Shown: positions 42,363-52,114, counted from the first letter of the stretch. The stretch is 64,000 bases of DNA from SHAN690 sp040221375 (GCA_040221375.1 JAVKEP010000103.1:1-64000), one strand, 5' to 3'. Numbers and translations are program-made. Notes: a model not told the origin generated them from the letters alone.

Positions 42363-43202
42363 ATGGGCGACGCATACGCAAATAAAACAGTACTCATAAC
42401 GGGTTCCACACAAGGGGTGGGCAAAGCGCTGGCACATGCCTTCTTATCCCAAGGCGCCAAGGTCGTCATCAACGGCCGCTCTGCGTCCAAAGCCCAAGCA
42501 CTCGCCGAGGAATTCAGTTTTGCGGGCGACCGAACTCAGTACGTACCTGCAGACATCACCACAGACATTGGGGCGAAGTCATTGATTGATAAAACTGTAG
42601 AGCGCTTCGGAGGAATTGATGTATTGATCAACAACGCAGGAATGTCATCGTATGGTGACCTTGAAGATTCTGCACCTAAGGTTATCCGTGAGGTCCTCGA
42701 CTCTAACGCAACGGGATCCATGCTGGTTACCCATTTCGCGCTTCCGCATCTGAGAAAATCGAAAGGAAGCGTATTGTTTATTTCCAGCCTTGCTGGCCTT
42801 CACGGGCTTGGCGGGCATTCGATCTATTCGGCGGGTAAGATGGCGATGATTGGCGTCGCACAAAGCTTGCGAAAGGAAATGAAGCGCCATGGCGTTTTCG
42901 TGGGCTACGCTTGCCTTGGTTTTACTGAAAATGATGAGGTCAAACGCACGTTGGCTCCAGACGGTTCGCTTGAACCCGTTCCTTCGCGTCCTGGCATTAA
43001 GGCCGCACCAAAGGGCTATGCAGTGAAGATGATTCTAAAACAACTGCGACGAAAAAAGTTTCGCTCCATTCATACCACACCCGGTAAACTATTATTCTTG
43101 GTTACGCGCCTTTCAGAAAGTGTCACCATGTTTGCGATGAAACAAGGATACGATGCCGAGCGGCGGTTTTTAGAAAAGCTAAACAAAGGCCAAAAAAGCT
43201 GA
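42363..43202 (+). CDS. short-chain dehydrogenase/reductase
   Basis: 279 residues from the ATG at 42363 (MGDAYANKTVLITGSTQGVG); the frame upstream overlaps the preceding gene. Classical SDR: TGSTQGVGKALA for NADPH, then DVLINNAGMSSYGDLED, SVLFISSLAGLHGL, YSAGKMAMIG (catalytic Tyr and Lys). The N-terminal NGRSASKAQALAEEF after the second strand suggests NADP. The C-terminal extension (RRKKFRSIHTTPGKLLFLVT) could associate with membrane; this resembles 3-ketodihydrosphingosine-reductase-like SDRs, an uncertain match. Bacteroidota do make sphingolipids, so that is worth testing. Confidence 0.8.
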   Translation: MGDAYANKTVLITGSTQGVGKALAHAFLSQGAKVVINGRSASKAQALAEEFSFAGDRTQYVPADITTDIGAKSLIDKTVERFGGIDVLINNAGMSSYGDLEDSAPKVIREVLDSNATGSMLVTHFALPHLRKSKGSVLFISSLAGLHGLGGHSIYSAGKMAMIGVAQSLRKEMKRHGVFVGYACLGFTENDEVKRTLAPDGSLEPVPSRPGIKAAPKGYAVKMILKQLRRKKFRSIHTTPGKLLFLVTRLSESVTMFAMKQGYDAERRFLEKLNKGQKS

Positions 43203-43216
43203 AGCGTTCGGGAGAC

Positions 43217-46200
43217 TTACATGTTCCTTCGATACTCTCCTCCAACTTCAAAGAGAGAGTGGGTTACCTGGCCAAGTGAGCAGTACTTACACACTTCGAG
43301 CAATTCCTCAAACATATTGCGATTGTTGATTGCCGCGAGCTGTAAATCCCTCAATAGCCTCTCTTGCTTATCTGCATAGGCCTCTTGCAATTGTTTGAGC
43401 ATCTGTATCTGGTACTCCTTCTCTTCCGTGGTCGCACGGATCACCTCTTTTGGAAGGATCGTCGGACTTCCCTTGGAACTCAAAAACGTATTCACCCCAA
43501 TGATCGGGAACTCACCAGTATGCTTCAAGGTTTCGTAGTACAAGCTCTCTTCTTGAATTTTACTGCGCTGGTACATGGTTTCCATCGCTCCGAGCACGCC
43601 GCCTCTTTCGGTGATGCGATCAAATTCGGTCAAGACCGCTTCTTCCACCAACTCGGTTAATTCTTCAATGATGAAGGAGCCTTGCAATGGGTTCTCATTT
43701 TTGGCTAGTCCCAATTCCTTATTGATGATCAGTTGAATCGCCATCGCTCGGCGCACGCTTTCCTCCGTTGGGGTGGTAATCGCTTCGTCGTAGGCATTGG
43801 TGTGCAAAGAGTTGCAGTTGTCATAGATGGCATACAGGGCCTGGAGCGTTGTTCGAATGTCGTTGAAGTCAATTTCTTGCGCGTGCAAACTCCTTCCGCT
43901 CGTTTGGATGTGGTACTTCAGCATTTGAGCCCGCGGGTTTGCACCGTATTTGTGCTTCAAGGCTTTCGCCCATAACCTCCGCGCTACTCTACCAATGACG
44001 GCGTACTCTGGATCGATGCCATTGCTGAAGAAAAAGCTAAGATTGGGACCAAAATCGTTGATGTCCATCCCTCTGCTCAAGTAGTATTCTACGTAGGTAA
44101 ATCCATTGGCCAAAGTGAAGGCCAGCTGTGTGATCGGATTTGCACCCGCTTCTGCGATGTGGTATCCACTGATCGAAACCGAGTAAAAGTTGCGCACTTG
44201 GTGTTCGATGAAACTCTGTTGCACGTCCCCCATGAGGCGGAGAGCGAACTCCGTGCTAAAGATGCAGGTGTTTTGTGCTTGGTCTTCCTTGAGGATGTCG
44301 GCTTGCACCGTACCGCGAACTACGCTCATCGTTTCTGCCTTGATCTTGGCGTAGACCTCGGCATCTAGGACGTGGTCTCCTGTTACCCCTAGGAGCATCA
44401 AGCCCAAGCCGTCGTTGCCTTCTGGCAATTCTCCTTGGTACTTAGGACGTGTGAGTCCTCGGTCTTCCCAGCGTTCTTTGAGCTTTGCCTCTACCTTGCT
44501 CTCAAGGCCATTTGCCTTGATGTATTTTTCACATGATTGGTCGATCGCAGCATTCATGAAAAAGCCGAGAAGCATTGGTGCAGGCCCATTGATGGTCATG
44601 GAGACAGAAGTCTTCGGGTCAGAAAGATCGAATCCTGAATAGAGCTTTTTCGCATCGTCGAGGCAGCAAATGCTCACGCCTGAGTTGCCGACTTTACCAT
44701 AAATATCAGGTCGATGGTCGGGATCGTTGCCGTACAGTGTGACCGAATCAAATGCCGTACTCAAGCGCTTGGCTGGCATTCCGAGACTGACGTAATGGAA
44801 CCTACGGTTGGTGCGTTCGGGGCCGCCTTCGCCGGCAAACATGCGGGTAGGGTCTTCTCCTTCGCGTTTGAACGGAAACAGCCCGGCGGTGTATGGAAAT
44901 TGCCCGGGTACATTCTCCTGGAGGCTCCATCGAAGAATATCGCCCCAGCTCCGGTATTTCGGGGTGGAGATTTTCGGAATCTGCGAATGGCTCAAGCTCT
45001 CTGAATGCGTCTTGATCTTGATCTCCTTGTCTCTGACTGAGAAAGAGTAAAACTCGTCTTTGTATCGCTGCATTTGCTGCGTGAAGTCTTGGAGCAGGTC
45101 CCAATTGTGCGGATCGAGGTCTTTCTTACCCTCCTCTAATTTTTCTTGAATCGATGCCGCAAGTGCTTGTCCGTTATTGTCGTTACCTATCTCTTCGATG
45201 GTTCTAGACATGGCGTATAACATATCCGCGATTTCGCTCTGCTCGTTCACCCATTTATCATACGAGCGGTTGTTTTCAGCAATCTCACTCAAATACCTAG
45301 TGCGAGCCGGCGGAATGATGAAAATTTTCTCGCTCATCTCGTCCGTTATCTCAAAGGTTGATTTGAGGGAGGCGGCTCCCGCTTTTTCCACCAACAGATC
45401 CATGATCGCCTTGTACAGCGTGTTCATTCCAGGATCATTGAATTGGCTCGCGATGGTTCCAAAAACAGGGATATCTTCTGCTTTTGCATCCCATAATTGG
45501 TGGTTGCGTTGGTATTGCTTCTTGACGTCACGTACCGCATCTAAGGCGCCACGCTTGTCAAACTTGTTGACCGCGACGATGTCTGCGAAATCGAGCATGT
45601 CGATTTTTTCGAGTTGGGTTGCGGCGCCAAATTCTGGGGTCATCACATACAGGCTCGCATCGCTGTGATCCAATATCTCAGTGTCGCTTTGGCCAATTCC
45701 AGAAGTTTCAAGAATGATCAAATCGAATTGGGCAGCCTTTAGGATGCTCAGCGCTTCTTTCACATGCTTGCTCAGCGCCAGATTGCTCTGCCTAGTCGCG
45801 AGCGAACGCATGTACACGCGGTCGTTTCGAATGGCATTCATACGAATTCGGTCTCCGAGCAGGGCTCCTCCAGTCTTTCTTTTTGAGGGATCCACCGAAA
45901 CGATGGCCAGGGTTTTGTCCTTGAAATCGATCAAGAATCGTCGGACCAATTCGTCTACAAGCGAGCTCTTTCCTGCGCCGCCGGTTCCTGTAATGCCTAG
46001 GATAGGAGCAGCGCTTTTTGCGGCCAATTGATGGATCTTCGCAAGTTCATCTTTAAAACCATCGGGATTGTTCTCAGCAGCGGAGATCAACCGTGCAATG
46101 GAACCCCGGTCTTTTGCTGACAGATGTCCAACTTCCCCATTCAGGTTCAACCCCGTCGGGAAATCGCATCGCTCCAGCATGTCATTGATCATTCCTTGCA

Positions 46201-46594
46201 ATCCCATAGAGCGACCATCATCCGGATGATAAATGCGTGAAATTCCATATGCATGCAATTCTTTGATCTCTTCGGGAAGTATCGTGCCTCCACCTCCGCC
46301 AAATATCTTGATGTGCGCAGCTCCCTTCTCCTTCAAAAGATCGTGCATGTACTTGAAATACTCCATGTGCCCCCCTTGGTAGCTGGTCATCGCAATGGCC
46401 TGAGCATCTTCTTGTATGGCACAATTTACAACCTCCTCAACGCTTCGGTCATGGCCCAGATGAATGACTTCCGCACCCGTGCTTTGAATGATCCGCCGCA
46501 TGATGTTGATGGCTGCATCATGCCCATCAAACAAGGAGGCGGCAGTGACGATTCGGATTTTGTTTTTTGGTTGATAAGGTGCTGTTTGCTGCAT
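43217..46594 (-). CDS. icmF: IcmF: fused isobutyryl-CoA mutase with G-protein chaperone
   Basis: 1125 residues carrying three units in one chain. Residues 1-150: B12-binding domain (SLFDGHDAAIN with His25, GGGGGG at 99-104). Residues about 195-420: MeaB/ArgK-type GTPase (P-loop GTGGAGKS at 203-210), which loads and protects the cofactor. The rest is the mutase barrel, starting QFPYTAGLFPFKREGEDPTR, then the GVSICCLDDAKKLYSGFDL region. In methylmalonyl-CoA mutase the equivalent of FPYTAG carries a Tyr; Phe here fits IcmF. IcmF interconverts isobutyryl-CoA and n-butyryl-CoA using adenosylcobalamin. Complete and of normal length. Confidence 0.93.
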   Translation of the reverse strand: MQQTAPYQPKNKIRIVTAASLFDGHDAAINIMRRIIQSTGAEVIHLGHDRSVEEVVNCAIQEDAQAIAMTSYQGGHMEYFKYMHDLLKEKGAAHIKIFGGGGGTILPEEIKELHAYGISRIYHPDDGRSMGLQGMINDMLERCDFPTGLNLNGEVGHLSAKDRGSIARLISAAENNPDGFKDELAKIHQLAAKSAAPILGITGTGGAGKSSLVDELVRRFLIDFKDKTLAIVSVDPSKRKTGGALLGDRIRMNAIRNDRVYMRSLATRQSNLALSKHVKEALSILKAAQFDLIILETSGIGQSDTEILDHSDASLYVMTPEFGAATQLEKIDMLDFADIVAVNKFDKRGALDAVRDVKKQYQRNHQLWDAKAEDIPVFGTIASQFNDPGMNTLYKAIMDLLVEKAGAASLKSTFEITDEMSEKIFIIPPARTRYLSEIAENNRSYDKWVNEQSEIADMLYAMSRTIEEIGNDNNGQALAASIQEKLEEGKKDLDPHNWDLLQDFTQQMQRYKDEFYSFSVRDKEIKIKTHSESLSHSQIPKISTPKYRSWGDILRWSLQENVPGQFPYTAGLFPFKREGEDPTRMFAGEGGPERTNRRFHYVSLGMPAKRLSTAFDSVTLYGNDPDHRPDIYGKVGNSGVSICCLDDAKKLYSGFDLSDPKTSVSMTINGPAPMLLGFFMNAAIDQSCEKYIKANGLESKVEAKLKERWEDRGLTRPKYQGELPEGNDGLGLMLLGVTGDHVLDAEVYAKIKAETMSVVRGTVQADILKEDQAQNTCIFSTEFALRLMGDVQQSFIEHQVRNFYSVSISGYHIAEAGANPITQLAFTLANGFTYVEYYLSRGMDINDFGPNLSFFFSNGIDPEYAVIGRVARRLWAKALKHKYGANPRAQMLKYHIQTSGRSLHAQEIDFNDIRTTLQALYAIYDNCNSLHTNAYDEAITTPTEESVRRAMAIQLIINKELGLAKNENPLQGSFIIEELTELVEEAVLTEFDRITERGGVLGAMETMYQRSKIQEESLYYETLKHTGEFPIIGVNTFLSSKGSPTILPKEVIRATTEEKEYQIQMLKQLQEAYADKQERLLRDLQLAAINNRNMFEELLEVCKYCSLGQVTHSLFEVGGEYRRNM

Positions 46595-46703
46595 GTGGAG
46601 TACTGGTTTAGCGGACTACAAAAATACAAAACCGGGAAGGTTTGTGTGCATCAACCAACAAGGCTTTCGCCATTGCCAGCATTACAAAGCGATAAGTGAG
46701 GAC

Positions 46704-47174
46704 CTAGTAGTCGACCTTCTTTTTTTCGACCGGCTTGGCAGGTGAAAGTTCAGTTGCACCTGCCTTGGTGGCGTTGTCTGAATCAGGGCCATCCGTTTCT
46801 TCTTCACCCTTTCGCTTCATTCGCTTTTGAAAGGGTTCTTTTTGAGAGGCAGAGCCGCCATGATCCGGTATGGCAGGCTGTTGAAGGATGTATTGATAGT
46901 GGTAGTGGAATCGTTTGGTGTGCTCATGGGTGCTCACGCTTGTCGCCTTTACTTCATACCCCGCCGTGCGGTAGTTCTCTATAATACGGATCAATTTGGT
47001 CTTTGCTTCGATGATGTCATTGAATTCTTCCGTTTCGATCGTCTGCCTAGCTTCCATGATATGAATGGCTGCTGTGTTTTCAGACGTCCGTTCAGAATAG
47101 TCGATGAACATGGTTTGACCGTACAAGGTGGTGCACAGCATCAAAAACGAAAAGAGGGTGGTGATAGCTTTCAT
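46704..47174 (-). CDS. exported hypothetical protein with low-complexity tail
   Basis: 156 residues from the ATG at 47174 (MKAITTLFSFLMLCTTLYGQ, signal peptide). Residues 20-95 alternate alpha and beta and include TERxAAIHIMEARQTIETEE-like helices and TKRFHYHYQYILQQPA. The tail is charged and repetitive (KRMKRKGEEETDG, ELSPAKPVEKKKVDY). No family recognised. 62 bases downstream of the membrane glycosyltransferase. Confidence 0.6.
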   Translation of the reverse strand: MKAITTLFSFLMLCTTLYGQTMFIDYSERTSENTAAIHIMEARQTIETEEFNDIIEAKTKLIRIIENYRTAGYEVKATSVSTHEHTKRFHYHYQYILQQPAIPDHGGSASQKEPFQKRMKRKGEEETDGPDSDNATKAGATELSPAKPVEKKKVDY

Positions 47175-47236
47175 CGGATCAGAAATTAATTGTACCAAGA
47201 TAAGCAGACTTTGCCTTTTGATGACGCCACTCGAAT

Positions 47237-49078
47237 TCAGCGTGTACTCACTTCACCGAAGAGGCCGTACCTGCCACTGATGCCTTTGCACTGCACCACC
47301 TGCATTCGATCCACTCTGATTGCGTTGAGGCCAGGATTCCATACATAGGCTTTTAGCACTCCTCCCGATTCGAAGCCAGGGAGATCGCGTACATCCCCTC
47401 CGAGCAAGGCTTGTTGCTTGGGTGAAGCTTGACGGAAATCTTTGAAAAATGATGCTCTCCAAGCCTTCATGCCATTATTTGCCGTCCACTCGTACACGAG
47501 CTGTGCATTGCCGACGTATCGGCCTGAAAAGCCGGCGCTCACCAATAAAAAATGGAAGCCTGGTTTATTTGAAAGTTCCGCGCTCAACGACCTTCCAAAT
47601 TCTTCTCCTGACAGGTTTTGGTCGGCATCCATTGCCTTCAAATCAATGCGGGTAGCAGGGTCCTTCCTCAACAACAAGTGCGCGTTTCCGGTGTGATAAG
47701 ACCTGCCAGCTGTGTAGGAGGGGAAGTAGCACTGTGCCGTGGTCAAGTACTCTGGCACAGAGGCAGGAGTAGTCACTATCCATAACGCATCAGCGTTGGT
47801 CGTGTCCAAGTAATGGCTCCAAAGGCCTCGCTTCCAAAGGGGTTCGATCAATTCAACCCTAGAATAATCTACGATGGCGTTCTCATGCAGAAAACGAACA
47901 GCATCGGGACGCAAATCCATGGCTACCCTTATCTTTTTATTGTCTAACTGGAGTGCTTGATCCGCTCGCAACTCGTCTAAATACCGCAATGGGTCTTGGT
48001 ATTCCGTACGCAGATTCATGGCGACGTGCTGCCTGCTTCCAAACAGCGTTTGCACTCCTGTTACCATGATCAAAATCCCAAAAATCAGAACGGTATCCCG
48101 ATGATAGGCTTGGACAAAACTCGCCACGAACAAAAAGAGAAATGGCAGGATGAAAAACATGCTTCCAACATGCATTATGGCGTTTACTTGATGCGAATAC
48201 AAGTAGACGATGGTATAGGGAATCACCGTCATCCCCAGCAACAAGCCGCGAAGAATCCAGTCCTTCCGAATCCACCGAAACCGAGCCAGGGACCCGGCGA
48301 TGAGAAAGATGAGCAACCCTCCGACCCACCACGAATGGTTGAAGCTTACTGCCAATAATTTCACCCAAAAATCAGCCTTTGGCGGTTGCAGCCAATCACC
48401 AATGCCGCCGAGGACCAGATGATGAAGCGTGACGTTGAGGTGTGGTACCCAAATTAAGAACGCGAACAATGACCCTGTAATGAGCCACTTCCATTGCGAC
48501 CTTTTTGATTTGAACACAATCAACATTCCTGCGACTACGATCACCTGAAGCAAGGCCATATAGTGGGAATACCCGCACAGGGCCGCGGCAAATGCGAAGA
48601 TGAGCAGGGCGCGGATCCTGTTGAACTTAAGGTAGTTGGACAATGACCAAGTGGCCACTAATAGGAAGAACATGCCGAAAGCATATGGCCGCGCCCATTG
48701 GCTGTAGATGACCCCGTATTGCATGACTCCCATCAACACGGCGGCCATCCACCCCACGCGATTTGAAAACAACGACTTGCCCACACCGTACATCAAGCCG
48801 ACCGATGCAATGCCGCTCAGTATAAAGGGAAGTTTCACAATCCACGGCGCGTACCCAAACCAGGCAGTCCATACCCAAAGAAACCATTGTACAAAGCCCG
48901 GATGTCCATCTACTCGAATACCGTGGGCGACCAGCACGTCGAAAGAGTCTACGTGCGTCCTCAGCAGCGCGCTGATTTCATCGTGGTGGTAATCCATCTC
49001 GGGAAAGCCCCAAAACCGAACGATCGCAGCAACGATGAGTATAAGAACGAGAAAACCATGTGATTTCAACCACCCCAC
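47237..49078 (-). CDS. membrane glycosyltransferase, ArnT/PMT-like (GT-C fold)
   Basis: 613 residues. The first 380 hold about eleven membrane helices (for example FLVLILIVAAIVRFWGF, WTAWFGYAPWIVKLPFILSG). In the first periplasmic loop EMDYHHDEISALLRT has the Asp-Glu pair that GT-C enzymes use for metal and catalysis. The C-terminal 230 residues are soluble and should face the periplasm. Such enzymes transfer a sugar from a polyprenyl-phosphate carrier to lipid or protein. A DPM-like carrier synthase lies at 52115-53074. Four bases from the methyltransferase gene upstream, so co-transcribed. Confidence 0.82.
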   Translation of the reverse strand: MGWLKSHGFLVLILIVAAIVRFWGFPEMDYHHDEISALLRTHVDSFDVLVAHGIRVDGHPGFVQWFLWVWTAWFGYAPWIVKLPFILSGIASVGLMYGVGKSLFSNRVGWMAAVLMGVMQYGVIYSQWARPYAFGMFFLLVATWSLSNYLKFNRIRALLIFAFAAALCGYSHYMALLQVIVVAGMLIVFKSKRSQWKWLITGSLFAFLIWVPHLNVTLHHLVLGGIGDWLQPPKADFWVKLLAVSFNHSWWVGGLLIFLIAGSLARFRWIRKDWILRGLLLGMTVIPYTIVYLYSHQVNAIMHVGSMFFILPFLFLFVASFVQAYHRDTVLIFGILIMVTGVQTLFGSRQHVAMNLRTEYQDPLRYLDELRADQALQLDNKKIRVAMDLRPDAVRFLHENAIVDYSRVELIEPLWKRGLWSHYLDTTNADALWIVTTPASVPEYLTTAQCYFPSYTAGRSYHTGNAHLLLRKDPATRIDLKAMDADQNLSGEEFGRSLSAELSNKPGFHFLLVSAGFSGRYVGNAQLVYEWTANNGMKAWRASFFKDFRQASPKQQALLGGDVRDLPGFESGGVLKAYVWNPGLNAIRVDRMQVVQCKGISGRYGLFGEVSTR

Positions 49079-49082
49079 GACA

Positions 49083-49868
49083 CTATGTTTTGGTTGCCTT
49101 CATATAGATGGATTGATAGTCGTCGTTTCTGGGGGGAAACTCAGGGTAACGCCGCAAGAGTGTTGCTTCGTCTACCCGCTCAAACTGAGAAAACCCCGCC
49201 TGTGCAAGGGTCCACTCCAACATGCCTTGGTCAAATAGATTTCGGTGCTCTAGCTCTTGATGAAACATGTTATTCATGAAATGCTGATCGGGCATACCAT
49301 CTAATCCCCATTGTGGGAGGCGCTTCTTGCGGTCTTCCACCATGTCTCGGTTGTTTTGGTCTACGTATGACTTGGCCACTTTTGCCATGTCTGGCGTAGA
49401 CAACCACATTTCACCTCCTGATTTCAGGCATCGGAAACATTCGGTGAGCAATGGAATCAGTTCGTCTTCGATGGTCAGGTGTTCTATCACATGTTGACTG
49501 ACAATGTCTTCGAATTGCTCTTGGCGAAAAGGAAGGCTCCCATTCGCGATATCAAGATTCAAATCACTAGCCCATAGATCCACGTTCAGCCACCCTTCAA
49601 GATGACGATCCCCACATCCCAGATGGAGTTTCGTCAGCTTCGTATCATACTGCTTTGGGGCACCTATGCGACATTTCCATCGCTTGAATTCATAGTTCAT
49701 CGACCGAGCCAACTCATATTGCCGCTTAGACAACCTTGCTTTAAAATACGCCTTCATACCGGGATCATGGATTGAGCACAAAGGTAGCCAATCAGGTTTC
49801 CTCAAATGCACGTTCCATGTGACTTTTGTCACAGTTGCAATCTCAACATCTACCCTGAGTTCAGTCAT
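49083..49868 (-). CDS. SAM-dependent methyltransferase
   Basis: 261 residues if it starts at the ATG at 49868; an ATG at 49757 (MKAYFKARLSKRQYELARSM) would give 224 residues and leave a normal intergenic space. The open frame reaches 49988 but would overlap the divergent sqr gene. The methyltransferase core begins TKLHLGCGDRHLEGWLNVDL (motif I with G-C-G), then FEDIVSQHVIEHLTIEDELI and CLKSGGEMWLSTPDMAKVA. The layout is that of methyltransferases in polysaccharide clusters. Likely acts on a surface glycan with the neighbouring membrane glycosyltransferase. Confidence 0.8.
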   Translation of the reverse strand: MTELRVDVEIATVTKVTWNVHLRKPDWLPLCSIHDPGMKAYFKARLSKRQYELARSMNYEFKRWKCRIGAPKQYDTKLTKLHLGCGDRHLEGWLNVDLWASDLNLDIANGSLPFRQEQFEDIVSQHVIEHLTIEDELIPLLTECFRCLKSGGEMWLSTPDMAKVAKSYVDQNNRDMVEDRKKRLPQWGLDGMPDQHFMNNMFHQELEHRNLFDQGMLEWTLAQAGFSQFERVDEATLLRRYPEFPPRNDDYQSIYMKATKT

Positions 49869-49890
49869 GTTTTCCGCTCTTTCGCGCCAA

Positions 49891-49898
49891 TACTTTTG
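49891..49898 (+). promoter_or_regulatory. -7 element of the sulfur operon promoter
   Basis: TACTTTTG is an exact TAnnTTTG match, 30 bases ahead of the ATG at 49929. Upstream there is GTTTTCC where a TTG is expected. Confidence 0.4.
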
Positions 49899-49928
49899 AC
49901 CTGAAATAAAAAGCCAAAGCAAAGTCTT

Positions 49929-51179
49929 ATGAAAAAGAACATCATCATCCTCGGAGCGGGAACCGCTGGCACTTTGATGAGTAATCATTTAAGGAGAGCG
50001 CTCGCAGATGACTGGTCTATCACTATCATTGACCAACGAACTCAACATCACTATCAGCCTGGCTACCTCTTCGTTCCGTTTGGAGTGTACGAGCCTGAAG
50101 AGATTGTCAAACCCATTGAAAAATTCATCCCTAAAGGAGTGGACTTAGTCTTGGGTGAAATAGACAGAATTTATCCTGATCGCGACAAGGTAGTCATGGG
50201 AACAGGCGAGGAGTTTAACTACGACATTCTCATCATCGCGACAGGAACGAACATCGCTCCTGAAGAAACGGAAGGAATGATGGGACCGCACTGGCACAAA
50301 GACATTTTTGACTTCTATACGCTTGAAGGAGCTGTGGCATTGCGCGACAAACTTCGCGAGTGGGAAGGTGGTAAGATGGTGATTAACATCGCCGAAATGC
50401 CCATTAAATGCCCGGTTGCTCCATTAGAATTAGCATTTCTCGCGGACGCATTCTTTGAAGAACGCGGAATGCGTGATAAGGTGGAGCTCGTTTTCGCAAC
50501 GCCGATGAGCGGTGCATTCACCAAACCAAAAGCGACCGAGAAGCTTGATTACTTGCTCAAGGAGAAGAATATCGAAATCATTCCCGACTTCAACATCATG
50601 TCTGTGGATGGGGAAAACAAGACCATTATGGACTACGGCGGAGAAGAAGTGACGTATGACATCTTGGTCACGGTTCCGACCAACAAGGGCAGTGATTTGA
50701 TGGAACGATCCGGAATTGGAGATGAGTTGAACTACATACCTACGGACAAGGCCACACTCCAATCCAAGGTGAAGGAGAATATATTCGCCATTGGAGATGC
50801 AACGAATATACCGGCCTCAAAAGCCGGTTCCGTAGCGCATTTCGAAGGTGAGATATTGCTCGAAAACGTGCTCCGATTCATCAATGGCAAACCGCTCAAA
50901 GAAGAATTTGATGGACACGCGAACTGTTTCATCGAAACGGGTCATGGAAAGGCTTTATTGATCGACTTCAACTATACACACGAACCGGTCACAGGAACAT
51001 TCCCCTTTCCAGGTGTTGGTCCACTTAGCCTCCTCAAAGAGAGCCGTATGAACCATATGGGTAAAATGGCTTTCAAATGGATCTATTGGAACATGCTCAT
51101 CACGGGAAGACACCTTCCTTTTATTTCAGCACAAATGACCGAATCTGGAAAAGAATTCGAAGAGGTAGAAACCAAATAA
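49929..51179 (+). CDS. sulfide:quinone oxidoreductase-like flavoprotein
   Basis: 416 residues. FAD site at the N-terminus: KNIIILGAGTAGTLMSNHLR, and a second motif near residue 295 (NIFAIGDATNIPASKAG). HHYQPGYLFVPFGVYEPEEI and MPIKCPVAPLELAFL match the SQR family, with its conserved Cys in KCPVAP. A second Cys lies in HANCFIE. Only two Cys are present in the chain, against three in classical SQR, so the sulfur chemistry may differ. The C-terminal FKWIYWNMLITGRHLPF is a likely membrane-docking amphipathic helix. First gene of a three-gene sulfur operon. Should oxidise sulfide or a persulfide at the membrane. Confidence 0.82.
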   Translation: MKKNIIILGAGTAGTLMSNHLRRALADDWSITIIDQRTQHHYQPGYLFVPFGVYEPEEIVKPIEKFIPKGVDLVLGEIDRIYPDRDKVVMGTGEEFNYDILIIATGTNIAPEETEGMMGPHWHKDIFDFYTLEGAVALRDKLREWEGGKMVINIAEMPIKCPVAPLELAFLADAFFEERGMRDKVELVFATPMSGAFTKPKATEKLDYLLKEKNIEIIPDFNIMSVDGENKTIMDYGGEEVTYDILVTVPTNKGSDLMERSGIGDELNYIPTDKATLQSKVKENIFAIGDATNIPASKAGSVAHFEGEILLENVLRFINGKPLKEEFDGHANCFIETGHGKALLIDFNYTHEPVTGTFPFPGVGPLSLLKESRMNHMGKMAFKWIYWNMLITGRHLPFISAQMTESGKEFEEVETK

Positions 51180-51213
51180 CAACGAACTAGAAACCAAACA
51201 AAAACTCAATATC

Positions 51214-51522
51214 ATGGAAAAGACAATGGCAGGAACTGCGGTTCAAGTAAACGATGAAGGATACTTGAAAGATTTAAATCAATGGACAAAAGAAGTAGGC
51301 AATGAAATCGCTATCGAAGAAGGCATTACAATGACGGACGAGCATTGGAAAGTGGTTGATTACCTCCAAGGTCAGTATAAAAATGAGGTTCCTCTGACCA
51401 TCCGACGCGTGGGAAAAAGCGGTGTAGTCGACATCAAGGGCTTCTACGCGTTGTTTCCTGGCGGCCCCTTGAAAAAAGCCAGTAGGATTTCTGGAATTCC
51501 GAAGCCTGTAAGCTGTATATAA
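51214..51522 (+). CDS. TusE/DsrC-family sulfur carrier protein
   Basis: 102 residues. The helical body is typical: VNDEGYLKDLNQWTKEVGNEIA, then EEGITMTDEHWKVVDYLQGQY. The C-terminal arm has FPGGPLKKASRISGIPKP and ends VSCI, so the conserved penultimate Cys of DsrC is present. DsrC has a second Cys ten residues earlier, and here that place holds Ser or Ile, so this is closer to TusE (one Cys). It would carry sulfur as a persulfide between the SQR-like enzyme and DsrE. 34 bases after the SQR gene. Confidence 0.85.
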   Translation: MEKTMAGTAVQVNDEGYLKDLNQWTKEVGNEIAIEEGITMTDEHWKVVDYLQGQYKNEVPLTIRRVGKSGVVDIKGFYALFPGGPLKKASRISGIPKPVSCI

Positions 51523-51542
51523 ACTAAATAAACCAAGCAATC

Positions 51543-52055
51543 ATGGAAGTACTTCAGCCAGTACAAGAGCCAACCACCAAGAAAGAAGCCAAGATTAACA
51601 AAGTCATGATCATCGTTTCTAAGGCTACACTTGAAAACGTATACGCAAGTTTCATCCTTGCAAATGGAGCCAGAATGGAAGGGATCGAAGCAGAACTCTT
51701 CTTCACGTTCTTCGGATTGGAAGCCATCAACAAAGAAAAATTGAAGCACCTGCACGTTGCAACCGTTGGGAACCCAGCCATGCACATCCCAACCATGTTG
51801 GGCGGCCTTCCAGGCATGGAAGCATTAGCGACGACGATGATGAAAAATGAAATGGAAAAGCTCGACATCCCACCGGTAGAAGAGTTCCTTGAGATTCTTG
51901 CCGCGTCTGGCGTAAAGATGTGGGCTTGTAAGCTCGCGATGGATATGTTCCACATCGAAAGGGAAGATCTCATCGATGATTTAGAGGGAGTGTTGACCGT
52001 TGGTGACTTCTATAACAGAGCCCACGGAGAAGGCACCCACCTCATGTTCATATAA
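51543..52055 (+). CDS. DsrE-family sulfur transfer protein
   Basis: 170 residues. Flexible N-terminus, then the DsrE fold: INKVMIIVSKATLENVYASF, GIEAELFFTFFGLEAINKEK, and PGMEALATTMMKNEMEKLDI. The C-terminal region has GVKMWACKLAMDMFHIERED, with the conserved Cys in MWACKLAMDMF expected to carry the sulfur. LGGLPGMEALAT is typical of the DsrE2-like subgroup. Complete, ending the operon before a terminator. With the other two genes it forms an oxidoreductase plus sulfur-relay unit. Confidence 0.85.
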   Translation: MEVLQPVQEPTTKKEAKINKVMIIVSKATLENVYASFILANGARMEGIEAELFFTFFGLEAINKEKLKHLHVATVGNPAMHIPTMLGGLPGMEALATTMMKNEMEKLDIPPVEEFLEILAASGVKMWACKLAMDMFHIEREDLIDDLEGVLTVGDFYNRAHGEGTHLMFI

Positions 52056-52079
52056 ACAATTAAGTATCAGTAATAGTAG

Positions 52080-52114
52080 ACGACTTGTAGAACAATCTAC
52101 AGGTCGTTTTATTA
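52080..52114 (+). terminator. Rho-independent terminator of the sulfur operon
   Basis: ACGACTTGTAG (52080-52090) pairs with CTACAGGTCGT (52098-52108), followed by TTTATTATT. One mismatch only. Confidence 0.85.
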
